From an uncultured Polaribacter sp. (GTDB lineage Bacteria; Bacteroidota; Bacteroidia; Flavobacteriales; Flavobacteriaceae): DNA of 64,000 nt. Within the stretch, counting starts at the first letter, position 1. Every line of letters starts with the position of its first letter. This document shows, in pieces, positions 40,863 to 49,919 of the stretch. The stretch spans positions 44,479-108,478 of the forward strand of contig CALKEB010000028.1 in NCBI GenBank assembly GCA_938084845.1, given 5' to 3'. Both the position numbers and the translations under genes were made by a program. Under the pieces are notes generated by a model that made no database searches, was not told where the DNA came from, and saw nothing but the letters and a program-made list of their open reading frames with translations.

Positions 40863-41990
40863 ATGAAAAGCATATACGTTACATTATTATTATTTAGCTT
40901 TTTAGTTATTGGTTGTACCAAGGATAAGAAACAAAATACTGAATTAACAAAACCATCTAGTAGCGTTAAATATGCAAAAGGGTTTGATATTATAACTAGT
41001 GATAATTATAAAAAACTAATAATTACTTCTCCATATCAAAATTCAAAAAAAACTTTTGAATACTTCATTACAACAAAAAAAAACAAGGATGCACCATTAA
41101 TAAATGAACTTGTAGTGCCCGTTAGAGAAATAGTAGTTACCTCTACGACACATATCCCTATGATAGAGCTATTAGAAGAAGAACACACAATAGTTGGCTT
41201 TCCTTTTTCTAACTATATTTCTTCAAAAAAAACAAGGAAACGTATTGATGATGGATTGATCACAGAAATTGGTAAAGAAACCTCATTAAACACTGAAATT
41301 ATTCTAAACCTAGATCCAGATTTAGTTGTTGGTTATAGTATAACTAACTTAGATAAATCCTTAACAGTTATTCAAAAGTCTGGAGTTAACGTTATTTATA
41401 ATGGTGATTGGTTAGAAGAAACACCATTGGGAAGAGCAGAGTGGATTAAATTTTTTGGTGTTCTTTTTAATAAAGAAAAGGAGGCGAATCGTATTTTTAA
41501 TGAAATTGAAACAAATTATTTAGAAGCAAAAAAAATAGCAAAAAAAATTGAAAACAACCCTACTATCTTATCTGGTGCAATAATGAATAAAGGCATTTGG
41601 AATCTACCTGCTGGAGGTAGTTTTGTAGCACAATTTTTAAAAGATGCGAATATAAATTATATTTGGAGTCATACTAAAGGAAAAGGAAGTTTATCTTTAA
41701 GCATAGAAAGTGTGTTCGATAAAGCAGCAGATGCAGACTTTTGGATTGCTCCAGGATATTTTTACTCTAAAGAGCAAATGATAGCATATCATAAAATTTA
41801 TAAAGAATTTAATGCGTTCAAAAAGGATGAAATTTATAGTGCTGCTTTAAAAAAAGGAAAAACAGGTGGTATCATTTACTATGAGTTAGCACCTACTAGA
41901 CCCGATCTAGTTTTAAAAGATATTATTAAAATAATAGATCGAAATTTACTGCCAGATTATAAAATGACATTTTTTGAAAAAATGAAATAG
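40863..41990 (+). CDS. BtuF/FecB-like substrate-binding lipoprotein
   Basis: The 375-residue product has lipobox VIGC and a class III binding-protein fold: EIVVTSTTHIPMIELLEEE, ETSLNTEIILNLDPDLVVGYS and VIQKSGVNVIYN, then PLGRAEWIKFFGVLFNKEKEANRIFNEIE in the linking helix. PAGGSFVAQFLKDANINYIW and ADFWIAPGYF mark the second lobe. Class III proteins hand B12, haem or siderophores to an ABC permease. The divergent B12-riboswitch-controlled receptor makes cobalamin the best guess. No BtuC or BtuD gene follows; a terminator and parC come next. Confidence 0.85.
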   Translation: MKSIYVTLLLFSFLVIGCTKDKKQNTELTKPSSSVKYAKGFDIITSDNYKKLIITSPYQNSKKTFEYFITTKKNKDAPLINELVVPVREIVVTSTTHIPMIELLEEEHTIVGFPFSNYISSKKTRKRIDDGLITEIGKETSLNTEIILNLDPDLVVGYSITNLDKSLTVIQKSGVNVIYNGDWLEETPLGRAEWIKFFGVLFNKEKEANRIFNEIETNYLEAKKIAKKIENNPTILSGAIMNKGIWNLPAGGSFVAQFLKDANINYIWSHTKGKGSLSLSIESVFDKAADADFWIAPGYFYSKEQMIAYHKIYKEFNAFKKDEIYSAALKKGKTGGIIYYELAPTRPDLVLKDIIKIIDRNLLPDYKMTFFEKMK

Positions 41991-42010
41991 TGTTACAAAA
42001 GAAATATATA

Positions 42011-42041
42011 AAAAGCGTTCACTGAAGAAGAACGCTTTTTT
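42011..42041. terminator. Bidirectional terminator between the binding protein and parC
   Basis: AAAAGCGTTC at 42011-42020 pairs with GAACGCTTTT at 42030-42039 around a nine-base loop, with a T-run after it on the plus strand and an A-run before it. Confidence 0.85.
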
Positions 42042-42043
42042 AG

Positions 42044-44776
42044 TTAAAAAAGTTTCGTCTGATTTTCATCATCTATTTTTTTTTGTTCTGCTTTTTTCTT
42101 AACTATTGATTGTTCCAAAGCTAACTTTGCTTTTTCTTTCGCAGAAAGCTCTTGAGTTACTGTTTTTTTAGCATCAGCTTCAGAAATCTTTAAAGGTAAT
42201 TTATCTTCTAAAATTTGTTCTTCGATGACTTCAATATCATCTGTTTTTTTTTCTTCGGGCTCTATATAAGGTAAGGGTTCTAATAAATTTACATTTTTAA
42301 TTTTATCTGTTGTTAATTGATTTCCTAGTGCCTTAATACCTTTAACAGCGATGAAATCTTCAAAATTTACTTCTTTATGCTCTAAAGTTCTCTTAGAAAA
42401 TTGCACCTCTGCAATTGGCCTATGGTCTGTGGTTACAATTTCTAATTGGCTTTTTGGGTGATCAGATATAAATTCCTCTTCTTTTTCTGGTGTTTCTATT
42501 AGAAAACGTTTTACATAATAACGCTCTTTATCTCCATCAAAATAAATTACAGAGATTGGTTTGTTGGGTTTCCATTTTTCTAAAACAATCATATCATCTT
42601 CAAAATGCATGGCTAAATCTGGTTTAACAGCTTTTACTTTCCCGCTTTGTGTTATGATTAATAATTTATCTTCTGCTCTAAACTCACCAAGAAGCTCACC
42701 CCTATTATCTACATTTAGTCTTTGCACAGCGTCATCAAACCATATTTTTCTCGGTTTTAATGTAGATACTCCCTCAGATTTAAATTCTACATTTTTAATG
42801 GCATATTTAGTAATTGTATTTCCACGTACTGCCCTACCTTTTAAAGGTAAATCGGCAAAATCAATATCCCATTTTAGTTTCTTAACGCTACCTACTGCCC
42901 TTAAATTTATAGTTACAACTTCTGCTTCACCATTAGGATTTGCAGAAAAGTAATGAACTAGAGCACCTTTACTACCGTTAGCTAAATTATATTCTTTATC
43001 TCTTGTAACAGAGGTAACATTAAAACGTTTCATGTAACTAGAACCACTTTTACCCTCCCTATACATCATATTATAAACAGTACGTTTATCTTTCTTTTTA
43101 AAGACAGCAAGATGTATAATATCTTTTCCTACAAAAGTTTTAGCTTCTACCTTTGTTATTAACATTACACCATCTTTTCTAAAAACAATAATATCGTCTA
43201 TATCTGAGCAATCGGTAACAAATTCATCTCGTCTTAATGAAGTACCAATAAATCCTTCTGATTTATTTACATATAGTTTGGCATTATTCATGGCAACTTT
43301 AGAGGCCTCAATATCATCAAAAATTCGTATTTCTGTCTTGCGTTCTTTGCCTTTACCATAGGTGTCTTTTAACCTTTTAAAATAATCAATAGCAAACTCT
43401 ATTAAATTTTCTAAATGATTTTTAACACCAGTAATTTTATCTTCCAAACTTTCTATATATTGTTTGGCTTTATCAATATCAAACTTAGATATTTTCTTAA
43501 TTCTTATTTCTGTAAGTCGCGTAATATCTTCTTCTGTAATTGGTCTTTTTAAATGTTTAATATGAGGTTTTAGACCTTTGTCTATCGCATCAATTACACC
43601 AGGCCAAGTCTCTTGCTCTTCGATGTCTCTATAAATTCTATTTTCAATAAAAATTCGCTCTAAAGATGAAAAGTGCCATTGTTCTTCTAACTCATTTAAC
43701 TGAATTTCTAATTCCCGTTTTAAAAGAGCTACCGTTAAATCTGTAGAATGCTTAAGCATATCCGAAACACCTACAAAAACAGGTTTATTATCTTTAATAG
43801 TACAAGCTAAGGGAGAAATAGAGGTTTCGCAATTGGTAAACGCATACAGTGCATCTATAGATTTATCTGGAGAAACATTAGGTGGTAAATGCACCAAAAT
43901 CTCTACCTCTGCAGCAGTATTATCCTCAATTTGTTTTATTTTAATTTTACCTTTATCATTCGCTTTTAAAATACTATCAATTAAAGAAGATGTTGTTGTA
44001 GAAAAAGGAATCTCTGAAATAACTAATGTTTTTTTATCTAACTGAGATATCTTAGCTCTTATCCGAACCTTCCCCCCTCTTTTACCATCATTATAATTGG
44101 TGAAATCTGCAATACCTCCTGTTAAAAAATCAGGCAGAATTTTAAAGCTTCTTCCTTTTAAATATTTAATAGACGCATCTATTAATTCATTAAAGTTATG
44201 TGGTAACACTTTAGTAGATAACCCCACTGCAATACCTTCTGCTCCTTGAGCCAATAGTAAAGGAAACTTTACTGGTAAATCTATAGGTTCTTTTCTTCTA
44301 CCATCATAAGATAACTTCCATTCAGTTGTTTTTGGGTTAAAAACTACGTCTAGCGCAAACTTAGACAAACGCGCTTCTATATACCTTGATGCTGCAGCTC
44401 TATCTCCTGTTAAAATATTACCCCAGTTTCCTTGCATGTCTATCAGCAATTCTTTCTGGCCAATTTGAACCATAGCGTCTGCGATTGAAGCATCTCCATG
44501 CGGATGATATTGCATGGTATGCCCTACAATATTAGCAACCTTGTTATACCTACCATCATCCAAATCTTTCATAGAATGCATTATTCTACGCTGAACTGGT
44601 TTTAATCCATCTTCTAAAGAAGGGACAGCTCTTTCTAAAATAACATAAGAAGCATAGTCTAAAAACCACTCTTTGTACATTCCTGTAACTTTGGTTATGG
44701 TTTCTTCTTGATGTGAATCTGTATTAGAATCTAGATTCGTTAATTCTTGTTCGTTTTCGTTTATTTCTTCGCTCAT
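42044..44776 (-). CDS. parC: DNA topoisomerase IV subunit A
   Basis: ParC cuts and religates DNA to separate daughter chromosomes. The 910-residue product has EDGLKPVQRRIMHSM, the quinolone-region motif YHPHGDASIADAM, active-site Tyr132 in ASRYIEARLS, and PHNFNELIDASIKYLKG. The residue after HPHGD is Ala96, where E. coli ParC has Ser80, a main quinolone contact. The C-terminal domain has six-bladed-propeller-like repeats and ends in a Lys/Glu-rich tail. It starts three bases after the parE stop. The pair order parE-parC and the 619-residue parE distinguish it from gyrase. Confidence 0.95.
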   Translation of the reverse strand: MSEEINENEQELTNLDSNTDSHQEETITKVTGMYKEWFLDYASYVILERAVPSLEDGLKPVQRRIMHSMKDLDDGRYNKVANIVGHTMQYHPHGDASIADAMVQIGQKELLIDMQGNWGNILTGDRAAASRYIEARLSKFALDVVFNPKTTEWKLSYDGRRKEPIDLPVKFPLLLAQGAEGIAVGLSTKVLPHNFNELIDASIKYLKGRSFKILPDFLTGGIADFTNYNDGKRGGKVRIRAKISQLDKKTLVISEIPFSTTTSSLIDSILKANDKGKIKIKQIEDNTAAEVEILVHLPPNVSPDKSIDALYAFTNCETSISPLACTIKDNKPVFVGVSDMLKHSTDLTVALLKRELEIQLNELEEQWHFSSLERIFIENRIYRDIEEQETWPGVIDAIDKGLKPHIKHLKRPITEEDITRLTEIRIKKISKFDIDKAKQYIESLEDKITGVKNHLENLIEFAIDYFKRLKDTYGKGKERKTEIRIFDDIEASKVAMNNAKLYVNKSEGFIGTSLRRDEFVTDCSDIDDIIVFRKDGVMLITKVEAKTFVGKDIIHLAVFKKKDKRTVYNMMYREGKSGSSYMKRFNVTSVTRDKEYNLANGSKGALVHYFSANPNGEAEVVTINLRAVGSVKKLKWDIDFADLPLKGRAVRGNTITKYAIKNVEFKSEGVSTLKPRKIWFDDAVQRLNVDNRGELLGEFRAEDKLLIITQSGKVKAVKPDLAMHFEDDMIVLEKWKPNKPISVIYFDGDKERYYVKRFLIETPEKEEEFISDHPKSQLEIVTTDHRPIAEVQFSKRTLEHKEVNFEDFIAVKGIKALGNQLTTDKIKNVNLLEPLPYIEPEEKKTDDIEVIEEQILEDKLPLKISEADAKKTVTQELSAKEKAKLALEQSIVKKKAEQKKIDDENQTKLF

Positions 44777-44779
44777 GTT

Positions 44780-46639
44780 CTAAACCTCCTCTTCTACGTA
44801 ATCTAATTCGACCTTTAAATTGTTAATGATAAATTTTTGTCTATCTGGGGTGTTCTTACCCATATAAAATTGCAACATCTGTTCTATGGTCATTTCTTTA
44901 TCTAACATTACTGGATCTAAACGTATATCATCACCAATAAAATGTACAAATTCATTAGGTGATATTTCACCCAATCCTTTAAATCGAGTAATTTCTGGTT
45001 TCCCTTTTAATTTTTCTATAGCTGCTCTTTTTTCCTCATCTGAATAACAGTAGAATGTTTCTTTTTTATTTCGAACTCTAAACAAAGGAGTTTCTAAAAT
45101 ATACAAATGTCCTTCTTTAATTAATTCAGGAAAAAACTGAAGAAAAAAGGTGATTAACAACAATCGAATGTGCATCCCATCTACATCTGCATCTGTTGCA
45201 ATTACTATATTATTATATCTTAAGTCCTCTAAGCCATCTTCTATGTTTAAAGCTGCTTGCAAAAGATTAAATTCCTCGTTTTCATAAACAATCTTTTTAC
45301 TTAATCCATAAGAATTTAAAGGCTTACCTTTTAAACTAAAAACAGCTTGCGTATTTACATTTCTAGATTTTGTGATAGATCCAGATGCAGAATCACCCTC
45401 AGTAATAAATAATGTAGTCTCTAAATAATTCTCCTTTTTTATATCTCCTAAATGAATTCTACAATCACGTAATTTTTTATTGTGTAAACTTGCTTTTTTT
45501 GCTCTATCTCTTGCTAACTTTCTAATTCCTGATAATTCTTTTCTTTCTTTCTCTGCCTGAACTATTTTCTTTAAAAGTTTGTCTGCAACATCGGTGTTTT
45601 TATGTAAAAAATTATCAAGTTTTGTTATTATAAAATCATTAATATATGTTCGTACTGTGGGTAAATCACCTCCCATATCTGTAGAACCTAACTTTGTTTT
45701 GGTTTGGCTTTCAAAAACAGGTTCCATTACTTTTATAGCTATTGCAGCAATAATAGATTTACGAACATCGGAAGCTTCAAAATTTTTACCATAAAATTCT
45801 CGAATTGTTTTTACAATAGCTTCTCTAAAAGCAGATTGGTGGGTACCTCCTTGTGTAGTATGTTGCCCATTTACAAACGAATAATATTCTTCTGAATACT
45901 GCGTTTTGCTATGGGTTAAAGCAACTTCTATATCATCTCCTTTTAAATGGATAATAGGATACAACATATCATCCGTATTATTATTATCCTCTAATAAATC
46001 TTTTAACCCATTTTTAGAAAAGAATTTTTCTCCATTAAAAATTATCGTTAAACCAGGGTTTAAGTACACGTAATTCTTAAGCATTTTAGCTACATATTCA
46101 TTTCTGAATTTGTAGTTTTTAAATATAGTTTCATCAGGTATAAAAGAAACTTTAGTTCCTTTTCTACGAGATGTTTCCTCTAAAAACTCTTGATTCTCTA
46201 AATTTCCTTGATTAAATTCTGCTGATGCAGATTTCCCTTCACGTGAAGATTCTACTCTAAAATAAGAAGATAATGCATTTACTGCCTTAGTACCTACCCC
46301 ATTTAAGCCAACAGATTTTTTAAAGGCCTTTGAATCGTATTTACCTCCAGTATTCATTTTAGAAACAACATCTACCACTTTTCCTAAAGGGATACCACGT
46401 CCATAGTCACGAACGGTAACTTTACTTCCTTGTATAGAAATTTCAATGGTTTTACCTGCTCCCATGACATATTCATCAATAGAGTTGTCTAAGACCTCTT
46501 TTACAAGAATATAAATACCATCGTCTGCAGAAGAACCATCTCCTAACTTTCCAATATACATTCCTGGACGCATTCTAATGTGCTCTTTCCAATCTAATGA
46601 TCTAATATTATCTTCTGTATATTTTGTTTCTTTACTCAT
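44780..46639 (-). CDS. parE: DNA topoisomerase IV subunit B
   Basis: ParE is the ATPase half of topoisomerase IV. The 619-residue product has the GHKL ATPase motifs: [44 protein letters not shown] and [16 protein letters not shown]. The TOPRIM domain shows [18 protein letters not shown] and [16 protein letters not shown], and [12 protein letters not shown] closes it. At 619 residues it lacks the insertion of GyrB. It precedes parC by three bases on the same strand and is divergent from lysA across 253 bases. Confidence 0.96.
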   Translation of the reverse strand: MSKETKYTEDNIRSLDWKEHIRMRPGMYIGKLGDGSSADDGIYILVKEVLDNSIDEYVMGAGKTIEISIQGSKVTVRDYGRGIPLGKVVDVVSKMNTGGKYDSKAFKKSVGLNGVGTKAVNALSSYFRVESSREGKSASAEFNQGNLENQEFLEETSRRKGTKVSFIPDETIFKNYKFRNEYVAKMLKNYVYLNPGLTIIFNGEKFFSKNGLKDLLEDNNNTDDMLYPIIHLKGDDIEVALTHSKTQYSEEYYSFVNGQHTTQGGTHQSAFREAIVKTIREFYGKNFEASDVRKSIIAAIAIKVMEPVFESQTKTKLGSTDMGGDLPTVRTYINDFIITKLDNFLHKNTDVADKLLKKIVQAEKERKELSGIRKLARDRAKKASLHNKKLRDCRIHLGDIKKENYLETTLFITEGDSASGSITKSRNVNTQAVFSLKGKPLNSYGLSKKIVYENEEFNLLQAALNIEDGLEDLRYNNIVIATDADVDGMHIRLLLITFFLQFFPELIKEGHLYILETPLFRVRNKKETFYCYSDEEKRAAIEKLKGKPEITRFKGLGEISPNEFVHFIGDDIRLDPVMLDKEMTIEQMLQFYMGKNTPDRQKFIINNLKVELDYVEEEV

Positions 46640-46843
46640 GTAATCGCTTACTATTATTAGGATTGAAGTACTTGCAAGATAAGATTATCATCCAATTAAT
46701 AAAATAGTAAAACTAATTAGTTATTAACAGGATTTCAACGATAAGCACTACTCTTGTTTAAAAAATGAATGCTATTTTTATCTTGTTTGAATTGAATAAA
46801 AATCACAAAAAAAAACAATGTGTTATATTTTTAAACAAATACG

Positions 46844-46855
46844 CTTTACGTAAAG
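46844..46855. promoter_or_regulatory. Twelve-base palindrome in the lysA promoter
   Basis: CTTTACGTAAAG is a perfect palindrome nine bases before a TACTTTTG -7-like box and 38 bases before the lysA start. It may be an operator or chance in AT-rich DNA. Confidence 0.3.
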
Positions 46856-46863
46856 GAATTAAG

Positions 46864-46871
46864 TACTTTTG
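46864..46871 (+). promoter_or_regulatory. Candidate -7 box for lysA
   Basis: TACTTTTG fits TAnnTTTG and lies 22 bases before the GTG start codon. The 250-base region from parE to here holds no gene longer than a doubtful 35-codon frame. Confidence 0.4.
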
Positions 46872-46892
46872 AAATCAATAAAATAAATAATC

Positions 46893-48137
46893 GTGAATAA
46901 CTCTCAACTTGTAGAATTAGCAACTAAATATGGAAGCCCCTTGTATGTCTATGATACAGATAAAATTGCTTCTCAATACCATAGGTTAACCAATGCATTC
47001 AGTAATGTTAAAAATTTAAAATTAAATTACGCTGTAAAAGCATTATCCAATATTAATATTTTAAAATTTTTTAAAAATTTAGGGGCAGGTTTAGACACTG
47101 TTTCTTATCAAGAAGTTCAGTTAGGCTTAACAACAGGAATCAATCCTAAAAATATTATTTATACACCAAATGGTGTTTCTCTTCAAGAAATTGAAGAAGT
47201 TGCAAAATTGGGTGTTCAAATTAATATTGATAACCTATCTATTTTAGAAATTTTTGGTCAGAAACATCCAGAAATTCCTGTTTGTGTTAGAATAAATCCA
47301 CACATTATGGCTGGAGGAAATTCTAAGATTTCTGTGGGACATATTGACTCTAAATTCGGAATTTCAATTCACCAAGTTCCACACATTAAACGTGTTGTAG
47401 AGAATACTGGAATGAACATCAACGGAATTCATATGCATACAGGATCTGATATTTTAGATATCGACACCTTTTTACGTGCCTCAGATATTTTATTCGATGT
47501 TGCTCGTCAATTTAAAAATATAGATTTCATTGATTTTGGAAGTGGCTTCAAAGTACCCTATAAAGAAGGAGACATTTCTACTGATATTGAGCAATTGGGT
47601 ATTCAATTATCGGAAAGATTTAACGAATTCTGTGCAGATTATGGTAAAGATATTACCCTAATGTTTGAGCCTGGTAAGTTCTTAGTGTCAGAAGCAGGTG
47701 TTTTCTTAGCAAAAGTTAACGTGGTAAAACAAACTACATCTACAGTTTTTGCGCATGTAGATTCTGGATTTAATCATCTGGTAAGGCCAATGATGTACAA
47801 TTCTTATCATCACATCACAAACATCTCTAATCCTAAAGGTAGAGATCGTTATTATTCAGTTGTAGGTTATATTTGTGAAACAGATACGTTTGCTTCCAAT
47901 AGAAGAATAGCTGAAATATCTGAGGAAGATGTGTTATGTTTTCATAATGCTGGTGCCTACTGCTTTTCTATGGCTTCTAATTACAATTCACGCTATTTAC
48001 CTGCAGAAGTAATGCTTGTAGACGGTAAAGATTATCTAATTAGAAAAAGACAAACCATCCAAGATATTTTAAAAAATCAAGAAAATGTAGAACTTCCAAC
48101 AAAAAAAGAAGTTCAAAAAGCTGAAGTAACAGCCTAA
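46893..48137 (+). CDS. lysA: Diaminopimelate decarboxylase
   Basis: LysA decarboxylates meso-diaminopimelate to lysine. The 414-residue product is a fold-type III PLP enzyme. Lys49 in NYAVKALSN binds the cofactor; GAGLDTVSYQEVQL, NPHIMAGG, KFGISIHQV and GIHMHTGSDI follow, then EPGKFLVSEAGVF and the active-site Cys in YICETDTFA. VLCFHNAGAYCFSMASNYNSR is the C-terminal hallmark. The start is GTG at 46893; the next ATG would lose conserved residues. A terminator hairpin follows the stop and partly separates it from the FAH-family gene. Confidence 0.94.
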   Translation: MNNSQLVELATKYGSPLYVYDTDKIASQYHRLTNAFSNVKNLKLNYAVKALSNINILKFFKNLGAGLDTVSYQEVQLGLTTGINPKNIIYTPNGVSLQEIEEVAKLGVQINIDNLSILEIFGQKHPEIPVCVRINPHIMAGGNSKISVGHIDSKFGISIHQVPHIKRVVENTGMNINGIHMHTGSDILDIDTFLRASDILFDVARQFKNIDFIDFGSGFKVPYKEGDISTDIEQLGIQLSERFNEFCADYGKDITLMFEPGKFLVSEAGVFLAKVNVVKQTTSTVFAHVDSGFNHLVRPMMYNSYHHITNISNPKGRDRYYSVVGYICETDTFASNRRIAEISEEDVLCFHNAGAYCFSMASNYNSRYLPAEVMLVDGKDYLIRKRQTIQDILKNQENVELPTKKEVQKAEVTA

Positions 48138-48159
48138 CAATAACTATTAATCACTACAA

Positions 48160-48198
48160 ATCCACTAAGAAATCAAAATTTTTAGTGGATATTTTTTT
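48160..48198 (+). terminator. Terminator after lysA
   Basis: ATCCACTAA at 48160-48168 pairs with TTAGTGGAT at 48182-48190 around a 13-base loop, followed by ATTTTTTTA. Confidence 0.78.
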
Positions 48199-48228
48199 AC
48201 ATTTACTCTTAATAAAATCAACCAAATC

Positions 48229-48840
48229 ATGAAAATTCTAGGTATAGGAAGCAATTACGTTATAGACTTAAAAGACATTCCAGAAAAAAAGAAAGGTAAA
48301 AAATTTATTTTCTCAAAACCAGAATCTAGCTTAGCTGTGAATTGTGATGTACTTTACCCAAGTAGTATAACCAATGAACTAATTTACGAAGTTGAATTGG
48401 TTGTAAAAATTGGTAAAGAAGGCAAGAACATTAACAAAGAAGAAGCCAATTCTTACATTTCAGAAATTGCAATTGGTATCGACTACACAGCAAAAGACAT
48501 CTTAACCAATGCAAGAGAAACAAAACATCCTTGGGAGTTTGCAAAAGGTTTTGATGGAGCAGCACCAATTTCTAGTTTTAAACCAATTTCTGCTTATAAT
48601 TTAGCTAACATTGATTTTGATTTAAAAATTAATGGAGAAGAAAAACAAAAGAGCAATACAGCATATATGATTAACAATTTTGCTGATATTATTTCTTTTA
48701 TTTCTGAATACATGACCTTACAACCAGGAGACTTAATTTTTACAGGAACTCCTGCTTTAGGAAAAGGAGAAATTTTTAAAGGCGATCATTTACAATGTTC
48801 TGTAAATGGAAAATTATTACTAGATTTTAAAATGATATAA
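48229..48840 (+). CDS. Fumarylacetoacetate hydrolase family protein
   Basis: The 203-residue product is a short FAH-fold enzyme, a metal-dependent hydrolase, decarboxylase or isomerase for diketo acids. It has FSKPESSLAV, YEVELVVKIGKEGKNI with the two metal Glu residues, IGIDYTAKDI with the metal Asp, and LQPGDLIFTGTPALGKG near the end. The N-terminal part that some FAH enzymes use for dimer contacts is minimal. The substrate is unknown; YcgM/FAHD1-like activity is a reasonable guess. It lies 13 bases from the GNAT gene. Confidence 0.87.
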   Translation: MKILGIGSNYVIDLKDIPEKKKGKKFIFSKPESSLAVNCDVLYPSSITNELIYEVELVVKIGKEGKNINKEEANSYISEIAIGIDYTAKDILTNARETKHPWEFAKGFDGAAPISSFKPISAYNLANIDFDLKINGEEKQKSNTAYMINNFADIISFISEYMTLQPGDLIFTGTPALGKGEIFKGDHLQCSVNGKLLLDFKMI

Positions 48841-48852
48841 ACTCATTTACAG

Positions 48853-49368
48853 ATGAAAATTAGACGTTCTAGCTTGAATGATGTTGCACAAATTATGGTT
48901 ATCATCAATGATGCTAAGACCTATTTGGCTTCTCAAAATATTGACCAGTGGCAAAATGGATATCCTAATGCTGAACAAGTAGAAAACGATATTGAAAAAA
49001 GTGAAAGTTTTGTGGTTGTGAATGATGATGACACAATTATGGCAACTTCTATGTTTACCTTAAGAAATGAGCCTACTTATAAAAAGATAATTGGTGGCGA
49101 ATGGCTTGTCGCTGAATACAAAGACTATGGTGTTATACATCGATTGGCAATTAAAAAAGAATACAGAAAGTTAGGTTTAGCTACCTTTTTATTTGATGAA
49201 TTTCACCAAGTTCTTTTAGAAAAAAATATCCAAAGTTTAAAAATTGATACCCATGAGGATAATTTAGGCATGCAATCTCTAATTAAAAAACTTGGGTACC
49301 AATATTGTGGAATTATTTATACAAGTTATCAAGCAAAAAGATTGGCTTTTGAAAAAATAATTAGTTAA
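48853..49368 (+). CDS. GNAT family N-acetyltransferase
   Basis: The 171-residue product begins IRRSSLNDVAQIMVIINDA and has the acetyl-CoA-binding motif in LAIKKEYRKLGLATFLFDEF (a variant of the RxxGxG/A loop) around residues 97-115, then LKIDTHEDNLGMQSLIKKLGYQYCGIIYT. These are the four blocks of the GNAT fold. The acceptor cannot be told. It follows the FAH-like gene by 12 bases and precedes the lipoprotein gene by 23, consistent with one operon ending at topB. Confidence 0.85.
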   Translation: MKIRRSSLNDVAQIMVIINDAKTYLASQNIDQWQNGYPNAEQVENDIEKSESFVVVNDDDTIMATSMFTLRNEPTYKKIIGGEWLVAEYKDYGVIHRLAIKKEYRKLGLATFLFDEFHQVLLEKNIQSLKIDTHEDNLGMQSLIKKLGYQYCGIIYTSYQAKRLAFEKIIS

Positions 49369-49391
49369 TTTGGAGACTTTAATATTTTATA

Positions 49392-49916
49392 ATGATTCAA
49401 ATTAAAAAAGTATTTTTTTTTATTTTTTTTTTAATTTTTATAGGTTCCTGTAATGACACTCAGAGTGATTGTCAAAAGGAAATAATCGTACAAAATAGCT
49501 TTACAATTACTAGTCCAACAGGTATTACAGTGCTACCAGAAATTACTCAATTGGTCGATTGCGATTTCCAGACACCAAATATTGCTAAAACCATTGAAGA
49601 GTTACCCAAATTAAATGCTTTTTCTTACGAGGTTACTGAATTAAATATCGTTGCTGATACTGGCAATAATACTAGTAAAATCTCTTATAAGATTACCTTA
49701 AATAATTTAAGTGATACATATGTAAAGGGGCTTCCTTATGTAACCACAAGAATAAATAATGATTCTTTTACTTCATCTACTGCAAACACGAGTAATTGTC
49801 TAGAACTAGAGGCAAATTCTAGTTGTGAAATTATTTACAATAAAGAAAATTCTTTAGATCTAGGTAGTATAACTAGTTTTGAGATTATTGATGTAACGTA
49901 TTTAATAACGCTATAA
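49392..49916 (+). CDS. Hypothetical lipoprotein with poly-T tracts in the signal region
   Basis: The 174-residue product has a signal made largely of Phe codons (VFFFIFFLIFIGSC) and a lipobox ending in Cys20. The mature part holds further cysteines, including CQKE, VDCDF, SNCLEL and SSCEII, which could form disulphides. It reads like a small beta-sandwich (ITSPTGITVLPEI, KISYKITLNNLSDTYVKGLPYV). I do not recognise a family. The gene contains T-runs of 9 and 10 bases within the signal region, which may be prone to slippage. It ends three bases before topB, so topB translation may depend on it. Confidence 0.65.
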   Translation: MIQIKKVFFFIFFLIFIGSCNDTQSDCQKEIIVQNSFTITSPTGITVLPEITQLVDCDFQTPNIAKTIEELPKLNAFSYEVTELNIVADTGNNTSKISYKITLNNLSDTYVKGLPYVTTRINNDSFTSSTANTSNCLELEANSSCEIIYNKENSLDLGSITSFEIIDVTYLITL

Positions 49917-49919
49917 GTT

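Noticed and set aside
46765..46872. A 35-codon plus-strand frame in the lysA promoter region
   Set aside because: It overlaps the predicted -7 box and palindrome of lysA, and the product is Lys/Phe/Asn-rich without a recognisable domain.
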